Part shown: positions 1 through 6,744 of the stretch, one piece after another
Position numbering within the stretch: position 1 is the first letter of the stretch
Layout of the letters: each line of letters opens with the position of its first letter
Virus record (IMG/VR): IMGVR_UViG_3300000116_009157
Location: 1-25,225 of that record
Source: a virus
Direction: 5' to 3' (one strand)
Length of the DNA: 25,225 bases
Notes under the pieces: generated by a model
Seen by the model: only the letters and a program-made list of their open reading frames with translations
The model's database searches: none
Told to the model about the DNA's origin: nothing
Made by a program: the position numbers and the translations under genes

Positions 1-1026
1 GACATCACGTGCAACTCCAGCGGAGAAGCCATTTTCAACCCCTTTGACTATTACAGAAATAGCATTGTGACTATGAAGCGATTCGTTATGAGAAGCTACA
101 ATCTTAAAATCTTTTATACGTTCATCTTTATCTAGACGTGAATAAAGAAGTCTAACAGCATCCTCAACAAACTTAAGGAAAGCTCCATTCTTCTCAGCAA
201 ATGCTTGCTCATCTTCACGCTTAACCATTACTTGAGTTTCAGTCTGAAGAGCATCTAAACAGAGCTCTTGAAGATCTTCAATCCAAAGCTTATCTTCAAA
301 CCTAACACTAACGCGAGCCACACTACGTTGACTATGAGGTACAGTAGCGCGATTACGATACTTCTCAGCATGCTCACTTAGCTCAAAGCTACAAGGACAA
401 GCAGATGAATATACAAAATCAAAGTGAAGATACTTCTTAAACTCACCATCCTTAGTAAGGTCTCCTTCTAGAACAACATCATAATACTGATAACCTTCTA
501 AACCACTACGTAGGCTAGTTTGTTTAATAGGATAAGATATCTTAAGCATAATGCGCGAGTCAAAGCTCTTAAGATTCTCTTTATAAGTTGTAAGAACATC
601 TTTAATCTTACTAATACTAAAAGTTTCATCCTTATGATCATAAAAACTACGCATAATACGAGACATATTAATACCCTTCTTATGTGCTTCTAAACTTACA
701 CTACCTGTGACACTGGTCTCAAGCTCAATAGTTTTACCATTACGCTTCTCATAATTAAGAGGTAACTTAAAGTTATGAATACCAACTTGCTGAATAGCGA
801 CTGGTGCACCTTGAATAAGACTTGAGGGTCCATTCTGTAGATCCGGTAGTGATGCAATATACTCTTTACTCGCATCCACTGTATCATCATACTCACGAAC
901 AGGTGGTACGTACCCATCAGCACATTCACTACCCATAATATCTTTTGCAATAGTATCTTTCTCACCGGTGAGCTCATCGTCATCACCTAGCCATTCATAG
1001 TTGGAGTTATTTTCTGTCTTACTCAT
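1..1026 (-). CDS. folE2: GTP cyclohydrolase IB (FolE2), 3' end beyond window
   Basis: An open frame of 342 codons runs from ATG at 1026 to the left edge with no stop, so the C-terminus is missing. FolE2 converts GTP to 7,8-dihydroneopterin triphosphate, the entry step to folate and to preQ0/queuosine. Family landmarks in order: 'IQQVGIHNFKLPL' near residue 78 (FolE2 N-terminal motif), 'HKKGINMSR' near 115, 'SACPCS' at 208-213 with the expected metal-binding Cys, 'HSQRS' at 231-235, 'VKREDEQAFAEKNG' near 268 (metal-ligand Glu region) and 'SLHSHNA' near 316. About 60 acidic residues precede the conserved domain, an extension not usual in bacterial FolE2. It is divergent from the queD-like gene, whose product would use its product, and has a good promoter at 1038-1065. 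Family assignment is confident; whether the pathway serves DNA modification, tRNA queuosine or folate is inference. Confidence 0.93.
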   Translation of the reverse strand, partial: MSKTENNSNYEWLGDDDELTGEKDTIAKDIMGSECADGYVPPVREYDDTVDASKEYIASLPDLQNGPSSLIQGAPVAIQQVGIHNFKLPLNYEKRNGKTIELETSVTGSVSLEAHKKGINMSRIMRSFYDHKDETFSISKIKDVLTTYKENLKSFDSRIMLKISYPIKQTSLRSGLEGYQYYDVVLEGDLTKDGEFKKYLHFDFVYSSACPCSFELSEHAEKYRNRATVPHSQRSVARVSVRFEDKLWIEDLQELCLDALQTETQVMVKREDEQAFAEKNGAFLKFVEDAVRLLYSRLDKDERIKDFKIVASHNESLHSHNAISVIVKGVENGFSAGVARDV

Positions 1027-1037
1027 AGTCAAATATA

Positions 1038-1065
1038 ATTATAACATACTGACTGTAGTAATCAA
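1038..1065 (-). promoter_or_regulatory. promoter of folE2
   Basis: On the - strand, TTGATT (1065-1060, preceded by G) is followed by a 16-nt spacer and a perfect TATAAT (1043-1038). The ATG lies 11 nt further on. It matches the GTTGAT[T/C]-N16/17-TATAAT pattern seen before other genes of this window. No Shine-Dalgarno sequence lies in the short leader. Confidence 0.7.
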
Positions 1066-1220
1066 CTAATCTCATTCATTTTTAACTTTTTTAAACTATT
1101 TTCCGGAAACACTTGCAATCAGGGTCTCAGATGAATAAATGGATTGTAGAGAATGTATAGAAGAACCTATTTCTCAGTCTTTCTAGAAATCAGTAATATA
1201 GAATAATTTAAACTAAGCAG

Positions 1221-1249
1221 TTGATTTACCCATTTGATCAGGTTATAAT
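1221..1249 (+). promoter_or_regulatory. promoter of the queD-like gene
   Basis: TTGATT (1221-1226, preceded by G), a 17-nt spacer and TATAAT (1244-1249). The start codon begins at 1256, only 6 nt after the -10, so initiation at the usual distance would fall on the ATG itself: a leaderless mRNA. The rest of the 1027-1255 divergent region is AT-rich and holds nothing else I recognise. Confidence 0.7.
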
Positions 1250-1255
1250 AATTAT

Positions 1256-1897
1256 ATGAAATTTACTAGTAACAAAGTAATTAACTTAGGTAGTACTGCA
1301 TTTAGGCAATGGAGATCTACTCATAGTCACTGTCAATTTATACATGGATATAATTTAACAGCAGATATTACATTTGAATGTGATAAGTTAGATGAACGTA
1401 ATTGGGTTATGGACTTTGGCGGTCTTAAAGATCTTAAAACAATTTTAGAAAATACGTTTGATCATAAGTTAGTTGTTGCTGGTGATGATCCTCAACTTGA
1501 TTTGTTAAAACAACTTGATGCAGTTGGTATTGCTGAATTAGTTATTTTAGAGTGTGGTGTAGGTTGTGAGCGTTTTGCAGAATTTGTTCTTAAGACGGCT
1601 GATACTTTTACAGACGAAGCAACTGATGGTCGAGTTAGAGTTAAGTCTGTACAAATTAATGAACATGAAAATAACTTTGCAACTTGTCATAGAGTAAGTG
1701 ATGATGTTAAGATATCATTTGTTGAAACTCAAAATAGTACTGAGCCAGTACAACTAGAAGATATACATGGACCTATTGCAACTGAAAAATCTGATCCGCC
1801 GGCAGCACCGGTAGTAGATCCACGAGCTGCTCCAATTGGTGGTAAGCCAAGTACAGCAACTAAAGGTGGTTGGTTTGATGGTACTACTTGGGGGTAG
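1256..1897 (+). CDS. queD: QueD/6-pyruvoyl-tetrahydropterin synthase-like enzyme
   Basis: A 213-residue member of the PTPS/QueD (T-fold) superfamily. QueD makes 6-carboxy-tetrahydropterin from dihydroneopterin triphosphate, step two of preQ0 synthesis. Visible: 'HCQFIHGYN' at 25-33 (CxxxHG motif, catalytic Cys26), 'VMDFGGLK' near 51, 'FDHKL' near 69 (catalytic Asp/His region), 'CGVGCERFAEFVL' near 100 (the PTxEN equivalent) and a Glu in 'QINEHE' near 140. The canonical three-His zinc site is altered: HGH reads HGY and the first His position has no His, although His23 and His25 lie nearby. The last 55 or so residues are a Pro/Ala/Gly-rich tail ending 'GGWFDGTTWG', beyond the enzyme domain. It lies opposite folE2 and 6 nt before tRNA-Gly, probably one transcript with both tRNAs. 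Superfamily is sure; exact reaction less so. Confidence 0.82.
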   Translation: MKFTSNKVINLGSTAFRQWRSTHSHCQFIHGYNLTADITFECDKLDERNWVMDFGGLKDLKTILENTFDHKLVVAGDDPQLDLLKQLDAVGIAELVILECGVGCERFAEFVLKTADTFTDEATDGRVRVKSVQINEHENNFATCHRVSDDVKISFVETQNSTEPVQLEDIHGPIATEKSDPPAAPVVDPRAAPIGGKPSTATKGGWFDGTTWG

Positions 1898-1903
1898 TTG
1901 TAG

Positions 1904-1978
1904 GCGGGTGTAGCTCAGTGGTAGAGCGCAACCTTGCCAAGGTTGATGTCGTGAGTTCGAATCTCATCACCCGCTCCA
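1904..1978 (+). tRNA. tRNA-Gly(GCC)
   Basis: Full cloverleaf: acceptor GCGGGTG/CACCCGC, D arm GCTC...GAGC, anticodon stem CAACC/GGTTG with loop TTGCCAA (anticodon GCC), T arm with TTCGAAT loop, discriminator T as usual for tRNA-Gly, and genomically encoded CCA at 1976-1978. Confidence 0.97.
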
Positions 1979-1985
1979 ATTTGAT

Positions 1986-2060
1986 GCCATCTTAGCTCAG
2001 TGGTAGAGCAGCTGATTTGTAATCAGCCGGTCGTCGGTTCAAATCCGACAGATGGCTCCA
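1986..2060 (+). tRNA. tRNA-Thr(UGU)
   Basis: Acceptor GCCATCT/AGATGGC, D arm GCTC...GAGC, anticodon stem GCTGA/TCAGC with loop TTTGTAA (anticodon TGT), T loop TTCAAAT, CCA encoded at 2058-2060. It starts 7 nt after tRNA-Gly and ends 2 nt before the stop of the convergent - strand gene. Its anticodon reads ACA, a codon frequent in this AT-rich genome. Confidence 0.97.
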
Positions 2061-2062
2061 CG

Positions 2063-2509
2063 TTAATCGTTTATGCTGACTTCTATATTTTCATCAGCAA
2101 TGTTTTCTTTACTTACATCTATTAAAGCATCTAGATCTTGTTGAATAAAGTCTTTACCAACTAGTATCTTATATAAATTAGACGCTCTATTGCCAATTGA
2201 GAATGGAATACCGGTAAATTCTTTTTCACCAATTTTAAAATCTAATTCAACTACAGGTCTATGTTCCATATTACCTGCACCAACGTTAATTGTTATTTCA
2301 CCCTTCTTTGGAAGTAGTAGTGTTTTACCATTTATAGTTCGGAAGAAAACTTTATCACCCTGTTCTTGAATATCTTCCCCATGCAATACATTGTAAGCAC
2401 CGTTACCAGAATCTAATTTGGCAGGTACTTTACCGATACCTTGAATATCGAAAAATTCAATAAGTCCTAAAACAGACTTTTCTTGTATATATTGCAAAAA
2501 TGTTTTCAT
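2063..2509 (-). CDS. RimK-associated protease-like (retropepsin-fold) protein
   Basis: 148 residues. The core resembles the 'ATP-dependent zinc protease' family linked to RimK (Pfam Zn_protease, retropepsin-like fold): 'GKVPAKLDSGNGAYNVLHG' at 26-44 carries the aspartyl-protease-like DSG with a following His, then 'HRPVVELDFKIG' and 'ILVGKDFI', the counterpart of that family's 'LLGR.FL' ending. The usual DTGA/DSGA reads DSGN. The N-terminus 'MKTFLQYIQE' looks like a T4-type capsid-targeting peptide with an IxE cleavage site after residue 10. It is the last gene of the - strand cluster, 17 nt after the upstream gene and tail-to-tail with tRNA-Thr. No clear Shine-Dalgarno. Fold assignment is from motif resemblance only; activity unproven. 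Confidence 0.6.
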   Translation of the reverse strand: MKTFLQYIQEKSVLGLIEFFDIQGIGKVPAKLDSGNGAYNVLHGEDIQEQGDKVFFRTINGKTLLLPKKGEITINVGAGNMEHRPVVELDFKIGEKEFTGIPFSIGNRASNLYKILVGKDFIQQDLDALIDVSKENIADENIEVSIND

Positions 2510-2526
2510 GTTTAATTACTAAAGCA

Positions 2527-3123
2527 TTAGCATTCACCATCTTCTGCACCGCAATCATATTGACTAACATCTTCATGACCTGCATTAAACATTGATGAGT
2601 GTTCACCACTAGCAAAATCATAATCTAGTTTGTGAAAAACAGAACCAAGATAGTCTGCTGCTTTGGTAATCTTAGAAGCTGTCCACCCTTCTAGAGCTGG
2701 TAGCTCCTTCATCATAAGACTAAGAGCACCTGCATACTTTTCAATTTTATAGAGCTCAGCAAGAGCCATTTTCATTTCAGAATCATCATGATGATTTACT
2801 CGGGGCATATTTTCACCATCCTCCATTTCTTCATCACCAGCAAGTCTACTAATACCTCTATCAACCGCTTGACCAGCTTTATCTAAACCTTTTATAGCAG
2901 CTTTACCAGCACCCATTGCAGCTTTACCAGCGACCTTTAAACCTTCTTTACCCACCTCACCTGCAACAATAGCAGCTTCTTTACCAACTGCTTTAAGACC
3001 GCGTTTAGCTAAATTACCAATACCACCAGCAATTGCACCAAGACCTTCATCGATTGTATCTTCTTGCGAAATTTGTGAATAAGCTTCAGCAATTAAACTT
3101 GCATCATTAAGTTTAGACTTCAT
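2527..3123 (-). CDS. Ala/Gly/Lys-rich protein with conserved phage helical domain
   Basis: 198 residues, no enzyme motif seen. Three parts: an N-terminal leader with 'LIAEAYSQI' (candidate IxE cleavage after residue 13); residues 27-95, a low-complexity amphipathic stretch of Gly-Lys-Ala repeats; and residues 118-168, a compact helical segment ('LPALEGWTASKITKAADYLG') of a kind that recurs in small proteins of marine T4-like phages. The C-terminus is acidic and Cys-containing. The basic amphipathic middle after a cleavable leader suggests a DNA-associated internal head or scaffold-like protein, as inference. A late-promoter-like octamer lies 5 nt before the ATG, overlapping the stop of the preceding gene. 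Confidence 0.55.
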   Translation of the reverse strand: MKSKLNDASLIAEAYSQISQEDTIDEGLGAIAGGIGNLAKRGLKAVGKEAAIVAGEVGKEGLKVAGKAAMGAGKAAIKGLDKAGQAVDRGISRLAGDEEMEDGENMPRVNHHDDSEMKMALAELYKIEKYAGALSLMMKELPALEGWTASKITKAADYLGSVFHKLDYDFASGEHSSMFNAGHEDVSQYDCGAEDGEC

Positions 3124-3128
3124 GCATA

Positions 3129-3136
3129 TATTTATG
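3129..3136 (-). promoter_or_regulatory. late-promoter-like octamer (CATAAATA)
   Basis: On the - strand CATAAATA, one mismatch from the T4 late consensus TATAAATA, exactly 5 nt before the ATG at 3123. The same 5-nt spacing is seen before the genes starting at 4897, 6731 and 8032. It overlaps the preceding stop codon, and the region is AT-rich, so chance is possible. Confidence 0.4.
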
Positions 3137-3683
3137 CCGCCAGGATAGATTTTATAGCATCTTTATCCGTTTCAGATACCTCTTCTGGGACAAAATAATC
3201 AATTGCCTCATCTAAGTTATTAGCAATTAACTCTCTGGTCTTAGTACCTGAAATACCTTCTGCTTGTAATGGAATCTTTGTAACACTTACAAGAGGATAT
3301 TTATCAGCGTTCTTTTCAAAGTATGAATATCGCTTTACATCTTCATCTTTATCACCTGCACCTACAATAATTTCAACCTCTTTATTTTCATCTGCATAAT
3401 CATAAACAGACTTTACTGGAGATATAGGCGCTAACATAACTTCGACAGGCTTATTAGAATATTTTGCATAGATATCCCAAATTGCCTTTGATTGCTCAGC
3501 TGTAATACCGTTCCTGTCTTTATTACCAATTACAACAATACCTTTATCAGCGCTTTCTAAAAGATATAGAAATGCTGAGAAGTGACCTTTCGTGGGTGGC
3601 TTATAACCACCAGGCATAAGAGCTATTCTCTCTTTGTCTCTTAGGTGCTCTCCGTCTTCATAAAATTCTCTAAACGTTTTCAT
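3132..3683 (-). CDS. NMNAT-like/cytidylyltransferase-family nucleotidyltransferase
   Basis: 183 residues. The HxGH-type nucleotidyltransferase signature appears as 'MPGGYKPPTKGH' at 23-34 (T/HxGH box following a GGYKP strand), with 'VVIGNKDRNGIT' near 50 and 'VEIIVGAGDKDED' near 103, and the adenylate-binding 'ISGTKTREL' near 144 (the ISxTxxR box). The family transfers a nucleotidyl group onto a phosphate, as in NMN adenylyltransferase or phosphopantetheine adenylyltransferase; the substrate here cannot be told. It starts 'MKTFREF', like T4 internal proteins, but has only a weak candidate cleavage site. The start codon overlaps the upstream stop (ATGA), so it is translationally coupled to the ligase-motif protein. 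Fold is sure, substrate unknown. Confidence 0.78.
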   Translation of the reverse strand: MKTFREFYEDGEHLRDKERIALMPGGYKPPTKGHFSAFLYLLESADKGIVVIGNKDRNGITAEQSKAIWDIYAKYSNKPVEVMLAPISPVKSVYDYADENKEVEIIVGAGDKDEDVKRYSYFEKNADKYPLVSVTKIPLQAEGISGTKTRELIANNLDEAIDYFVPEEVSETDKDAIKSILAA

Positions 3684-4897
3684 TTGGTAATTGGGGTAGA
3701 TGTTTGACCTCCACTAAAGTTAGCTCTACTAAACTCTAAGCGATCAACCAGCTTAACTGCATCACCTTCTTTACCAACAGCAACATAACCTTCAGGATTA
3801 GAAGCGGTAAGAGTACCGTCACCATTATCTAAAAAGTGTTTAGTATTGTAAACAGCATTATTGTATTTGTTAACAAAAATTTGTTTAGCTTGAGATAAGA
3901 GTTTACTTATCTTAAATAAATTTATAATATCTTTTTGACGTGATTTAATATCGGCTAGCTTCTTTTTAAATGCTTCTGTAATTCGCTCTTTACCGGTTTT
4001 AGATTTACGCTTAGCAATTTCCTTTTCCATCCGACCTTTCATCCAGTTCATGAAGCCTTTATATGAACCTTCTGCATCATCTAAAAATTTACCTTCACGA
4101 ATCTCTGAGTTAGCATAAATGTTAAGTAAATCTAATGGAAGATCTTTATATTTGACCTTAATACCGTCAGCAGTCTTTGCTAAATCTCTAACTTGCTTAG
4201 CCTCATCCTTGGTAAGAGTAACTGTTCCTGTGGCATCAGTAAATACAGCATCATCAACCCATACACCTGGTACTTTATTAAGACCTTTCACATTGATACC
4301 GTATTGAGGTGGTGAGTTTAAATCACTATAACCTGTATGAAAAACAATACCAAACACAGAATTGGCAATTTCTTTACCAAGATCTGAGTCTGCTTCAACT
4401 GCATACTTAATAGTATTAGGTTTAAATGCGATATGCTTAACACCATCTTGCATTACTACCTCAAGCATCGATGAATCAAACATGAAATCCCCTTGTAAAA
4501 TGCCCTTAATACCTAATTTTGGAAGATATTTAAGAGCTTTCTTAAGTTTATCAGCAAGTCCTGGTGCATGTCCGTGATTCATCTCAACATCAGCATCAGT
4601 ATAGTTGATTTTAGGCTCATTATTAAAGATAGATTTAGTACCAACAAAGAATTTACCAGTTTCTGGGTGCTTTCCAGCAAAAATAGCAGGAGCTCCATCC
4701 CATTTCACTGAAGTATTGACACTTCTCTTGGATTTACCCTGTAATTTAGAGAGAAGGTTGCTAATCATGGTACGGGCCACGTCATATCCCTTCTCTCCCT
4801 TGGTTAAAACCAGTTCTTCTAGGTGAGTTAAGTGGGTATTAGCTTTAGCCTCAGTTAAAAGCTGTGAATCTAAATGAAATTGTTTAAAACTGCGCAT
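3680..4897 (-). CDS. Phage protein with ligase-type KxDG motif (DUF6267-like)
   Basis: 405 residues. It resembles a family of uncharacterised marine T4-like phage proteins (recalled as DUF6267; not checked). Residues 62-72 'TSVKWDGAPAI' carry KxDG, the motif I nucleotidyl-lysine site of covalent DNA/RNA ligases and capping enzymes (Lys65). 'GTKSIFN' near 86, 'GILQGDFMF' at 132-140 (motif III-like) and 'IAFKPNTI' at 156-163 (motif IV-like) follow in plausible order; a basic 'IKVKYKD' near 246 could be motif V. Residues 285-345 are Lys-rich and helical, perhaps RNA- or DNA-binding. The leader 'MRSFKQFHLDSQLLTE' ends in an LxE candidate cleavage site. Coupled (ATGA overlap) to the nucleotidyltransferase. 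Ligase-like chemistry is inference. Confidence 0.62.
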   Translation of the reverse strand: MRSFKQFHLDSQLLTEAKANTHLTHLEELVLTKGEKGYDVARTMISNLLSKLQGKSKRSVNTSVKWDGAPAIFAGKHPETGKFFVGTKSIFNNEPKINYTDADVEMNHGHAPGLADKLKKALKYLPKLGIKGILQGDFMFDSSMLEVVMQDGVKHIAFKPNTIKYAVEADSDLGKEIANSVFGIVFHTGYSDLNSPPQYGINVKGLNKVPGVWVDDAVFTDATGTVTLTKDEAKQVRDLAKTADGIKVKYKDLPLDLLNIYANSEIREGKFLDDAEGSYKGFMNWMKGRMEKEIAKRKSKTGKERITEAFKKKLADIKSRQKDIINLFKISKLLSQAKQIFVNKYNNAVYNTKHFLDNGDGTLTASNPEGYVAVGKEGDAVKLVDRLEFSRANFSGGQTSTPITK

Positions 4898-4902
4898 TTT
4901 CT

Positions 4903-4910
4903 TAATTATA
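4903..4910 (-). promoter_or_regulatory. late-promoter-like octamer (TATAATTA)
   Basis: On the - strand TATAATTA, one mismatch from TATAAATA, 5 nt before the ATG at 4897. An AAGGAA sequence is present but about 17 nt from the start, too far for a normal ribosome-binding site. Confidence 0.4.
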
Positions 4911-4921
4911 TCGGGGTTCCT

Positions 4922-5974
4922 TTAAAAATTAAACTTGAAATTAGGGTAGAAGTCGTTAATTGAGTAGTTTGAAGTTACAAGTTTTTCAGTATCAATTAAT
5001 CCACCACTACGAAGAGCCTCTTCACGCTTAAACATAGCGTAGTTTAACTTTGTCTTATCGATAAAAATAAAATCTTCGTAATTATATTTACGTGCATAGT
5101 TATCTAAATTAACTTTTGTTATAGCTTTGCGAATATCACCACGTACAACCTTAATGCCCTGTTTTGTACTCACACTATCATAATTAACTCCTTCTAGATA
5201 TTCCATATTGCTATATGGATAAGCAGATTTTAAACCTTGTTTAAGGTCATTAACGAACGAACTCTCTTTACCTTCCGCTTGATAAGCTTTATAAAGTTGG
5301 TGTATAATTCCTTCTAATGAAACCGCTTGAATCTCAGGAGGGTTACTTAAATTAGAAATAAGAGCATCGGTATCAAATTTAATACCTCCTCTACCAGCTT
5401 GTTGACCTAATCGACCACCTTGACCTTTTACTTCTAAGGCTTCACCACTAATAGATAAATCACCACCACCGACAGCGTTAGTTACATCAGAAAAGGTAAG
5501 AGCAAGAAGAACTTCACCCGGACCAACATTACTACCACCTTTATCAACTGGTGTAAACCTAGCAACTTTCTTTGCCAGCTTCTCACTCATACCGTTTTTA
5601 GAGGCTAAATTAATAATATTGTTAACTCTATTATCAGCTAATGTTGGTTTATTATCGGATTCAATGTAAGTTTCAAACTCACCATCATCAAGCAAGCTAA
5701 TAAGAGTTTCGAAATCATCTTCACCCTTAAATGAATCCTGAGAATAAAATTTATCATTAAGATAAGTTGTAATCATTCCAGAAGTATTTTTACCTGATGC
5801 AATTCTTTGAACTTTGCGGTAAATATCTTCTGGAACATCTCCTACAGGGCTATATTTCTCACCATCTTTTATGTATAAGGTTACATCCTCATAAAGATGC
5901 TCAAGCCTTTTGCGAGGAATATGGCACTCATTATTCGTGAGTATTTTCTTAGTATATATATCTTCTAATTGCAT
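4922..5974 (-). CDS. Protein with PD-(D/E)XK-nuclease-like motif set
   Basis: 350 residues. No named family recognised with certainty. Residues 151-188 show 'GPGEVLLALTF', then 'GGGDLSI' and 'EALEVKGQGGRLG': Glu154, Asp172 and Glu181-x-Lys183 are in the order and spacing of the PD-(D/E)XK nuclease core (helix Glu, strand Asp, E-x-K). The N-terminal third is acidic and mixed; the C-terminal part has 'GIKVVRGDIRKAI' and ends in an aromatic 'YPNFKFNF'. ATG at 5974 is preceded by AGGG 4 nt away, one of the few plausible ribosome-binding sites here. It sits between a small acidic gene and the KxDG protein, so nucleic-acid-active functions cluster. Nuclease activity is inferred from motif geometry only. 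Confidence 0.58.
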   Translation of the reverse strand: MQLEDIYTKKILTNNECHIPRKRLEHLYEDVTLYIKDGEKYSPVGDVPEDIYRKVQRIASGKNTSGMITTYLNDKFYSQDSFKGEDDFETLISLLDDGEFETYIESDNKPTLADNRVNNIINLASKNGMSEKLAKKVARFTPVDKGGSNVGPGEVLLALTFSDVTNAVGGGDLSISGEALEVKGQGGRLGQQAGRGGIKFDTDALISNLSNPPEIQAVSLEGIIHQLYKAYQAEGKESSFVNDLKQGLKSAYPYSNMEYLEGVNYDSVSTKQGIKVVRGDIRKAITKVNLDNYARKYNYEDFIFIDKTKLNYAMFKREEALRSGGLIDTEKLVTSNYSINDFYPNFKFNF

Positions 5975-5996
5975 ATCCCTACTATATAAATGCTAA

Positions 5997-6308
5997 TTAT
6001 GCTTGTTCAAGAGTATCTTTTAAATCTTCTGCACCAATTTGTACGATGCTTGCAATTGTACTAATAACGTTGTTTGGATCTTCATCAACCTTAGATTGTA
6101 AATCAACCGCCGTTTGTGCGGCACTAGCATCAGGCTCGTGTAAGAATGCTTTAAGAATAAGATCAGCTAAGAATATTTTACCTTCTGCAGAAACTGGCTC
6201 CGGAGCCGGTGGTTGCTCAGCAACATCTGTAGCATCAGCTTCCATCTCAGGCTCATCAGCTTCATTATAAATAGCTTCGTATTTCTTAAATATATTTAAA
6301 GTTTTCAT
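5997..6308 (-). CDS. Small acidic protein, unknown function
   Basis: 103 residues, strongly acidic and rich in Ala, Pro and Glu at 16-43 ('EPEMEADATDVAEQPPAPEP'), then a predicted helical half. No known domain recognised. The N-terminus 'MKTLNIFKKYEAIYNEA' resembles the capsid-targeting-like leaders of its neighbours, though the residue three before the candidate Glu is Tyr rather than Leu/Ile. It lies 6 nt after the preceding gene and 22 nt before the PD-(D/E)XK-like gene. An acidic scaffold- or internal-head-type role would fit; this is a guess from composition and position. Confidence 0.5.
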   Translation of the reverse strand: MKTLNIFKKYEAIYNEADEPEMEADATDVAEQPPAPEPVSAEGKIFLADLILKAFLHEPDASAAQTAVDLQSKVDEDPNNVISTIASIVQIGAEDLKDTLEQA

Positions 6309-6314
6309 ATTTTA

Positions 6315-6731
6315 CTAAATGGTTTTTAAAACACTGTTGAGCTGATCTGCAACTTTTGAATATACCTTACCTATTGAGCGCTCTATCTTCTTTTTAGGAT
6401 TTTGAAATTGCATACCCCTTCTAGGATTATTTGCCCCAACAATCTTCTCAGCGGCGCTAACAGCCATGCCGATCCGCTCCATGTTATCAGTAGCATTCAC
6501 CGCAGCACCATCAGCAGCTTCATTATCCTCTATCTCAACAAATTCCTTAACCTCTAATTTGACAATACGTCCATCAGGTAAATGAATCATTACATCCTCT
6601 GATCGTTGATCCACGTCACATTTAATATCTTTCTCCATTAAGCATCGCTGTAATGCTCTTTTCGCAGCAATTTTTTCATCCAAATTTAGATCTGGGGTGT
6701 TTTCTTCAATAAGATCAAGAAACTTACTCAT
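6315..6731 (-). CDS. Small phage protein, unknown function
   Basis: 138 residues. Begins 'MSKFLDLIEEN', with LIE/IEE as possible prohead-protease cleavage sites at 7-10. A central segment 'DVMIHLPDGRIVKLEVKEF' (45-63) looks like a small beta hairpin domain; the C-terminus 'NPKKKIERSIGKVYSKVADQL' is basic and helical. Not recognised as a named family. It starts 8 nt after the preceding gene and has a late-promoter-like ATTAAATA 5 nt before the ATG. Context suggests a late structural or internal protein. Confidence 0.55.
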   Translation of the reverse strand: MSKFLDLIEENTPDLNLDEKIAAKRALQRCLMEKDIKCDVDQRSEDVMIHLPDGRIVKLEVKEFVEIEDNEAADGAAVNATDNMERIGMAVSAAEKIVGANNPRRGMQFQNPKKKIERSIGKVYSKVADQLNSVLKTI

Positions 6732-6736
6732 GTTAA

Positions 6737-6744
6737 TATTTAAT
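6737..6744 (-). promoter_or_regulatory. late-promoter-like octamer (ATTAAATA)
   Basis: On the - strand ATTAAATA, 5 nt before the ATG at 6731. It is identical in sequence and spacing to the octamer before the gene starting at 8032, which argues a little against chance. It shares TAAATA with the T4 late consensus. Confidence 0.42.

Noticed and set aside
696-986. 96-codon open frame on the - strand
   Set aside because: It lies in another frame of the folE2 gene, whose own frame is open throughout and carries clear family motifs.
1069-1220. Possible small RNA or terminator in the divergent gap
   Set aside because: I found AT-rich sequence with T runs but no convincing stem-loop or conserved motif beyond the two promoters.
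4119-4826. Three + strand open frames opposite the KxDG protein
   Set aside because: They are antisense to a long, well-supported gene, low in recognisable content and without promoter or ribosome-binding site.
6263-6272. TATAAATA on the + strand
   Set aside because: It lies inside a - strand gene with no + strand gene downstream, so it is best explained by chance in AT-rich sequence.
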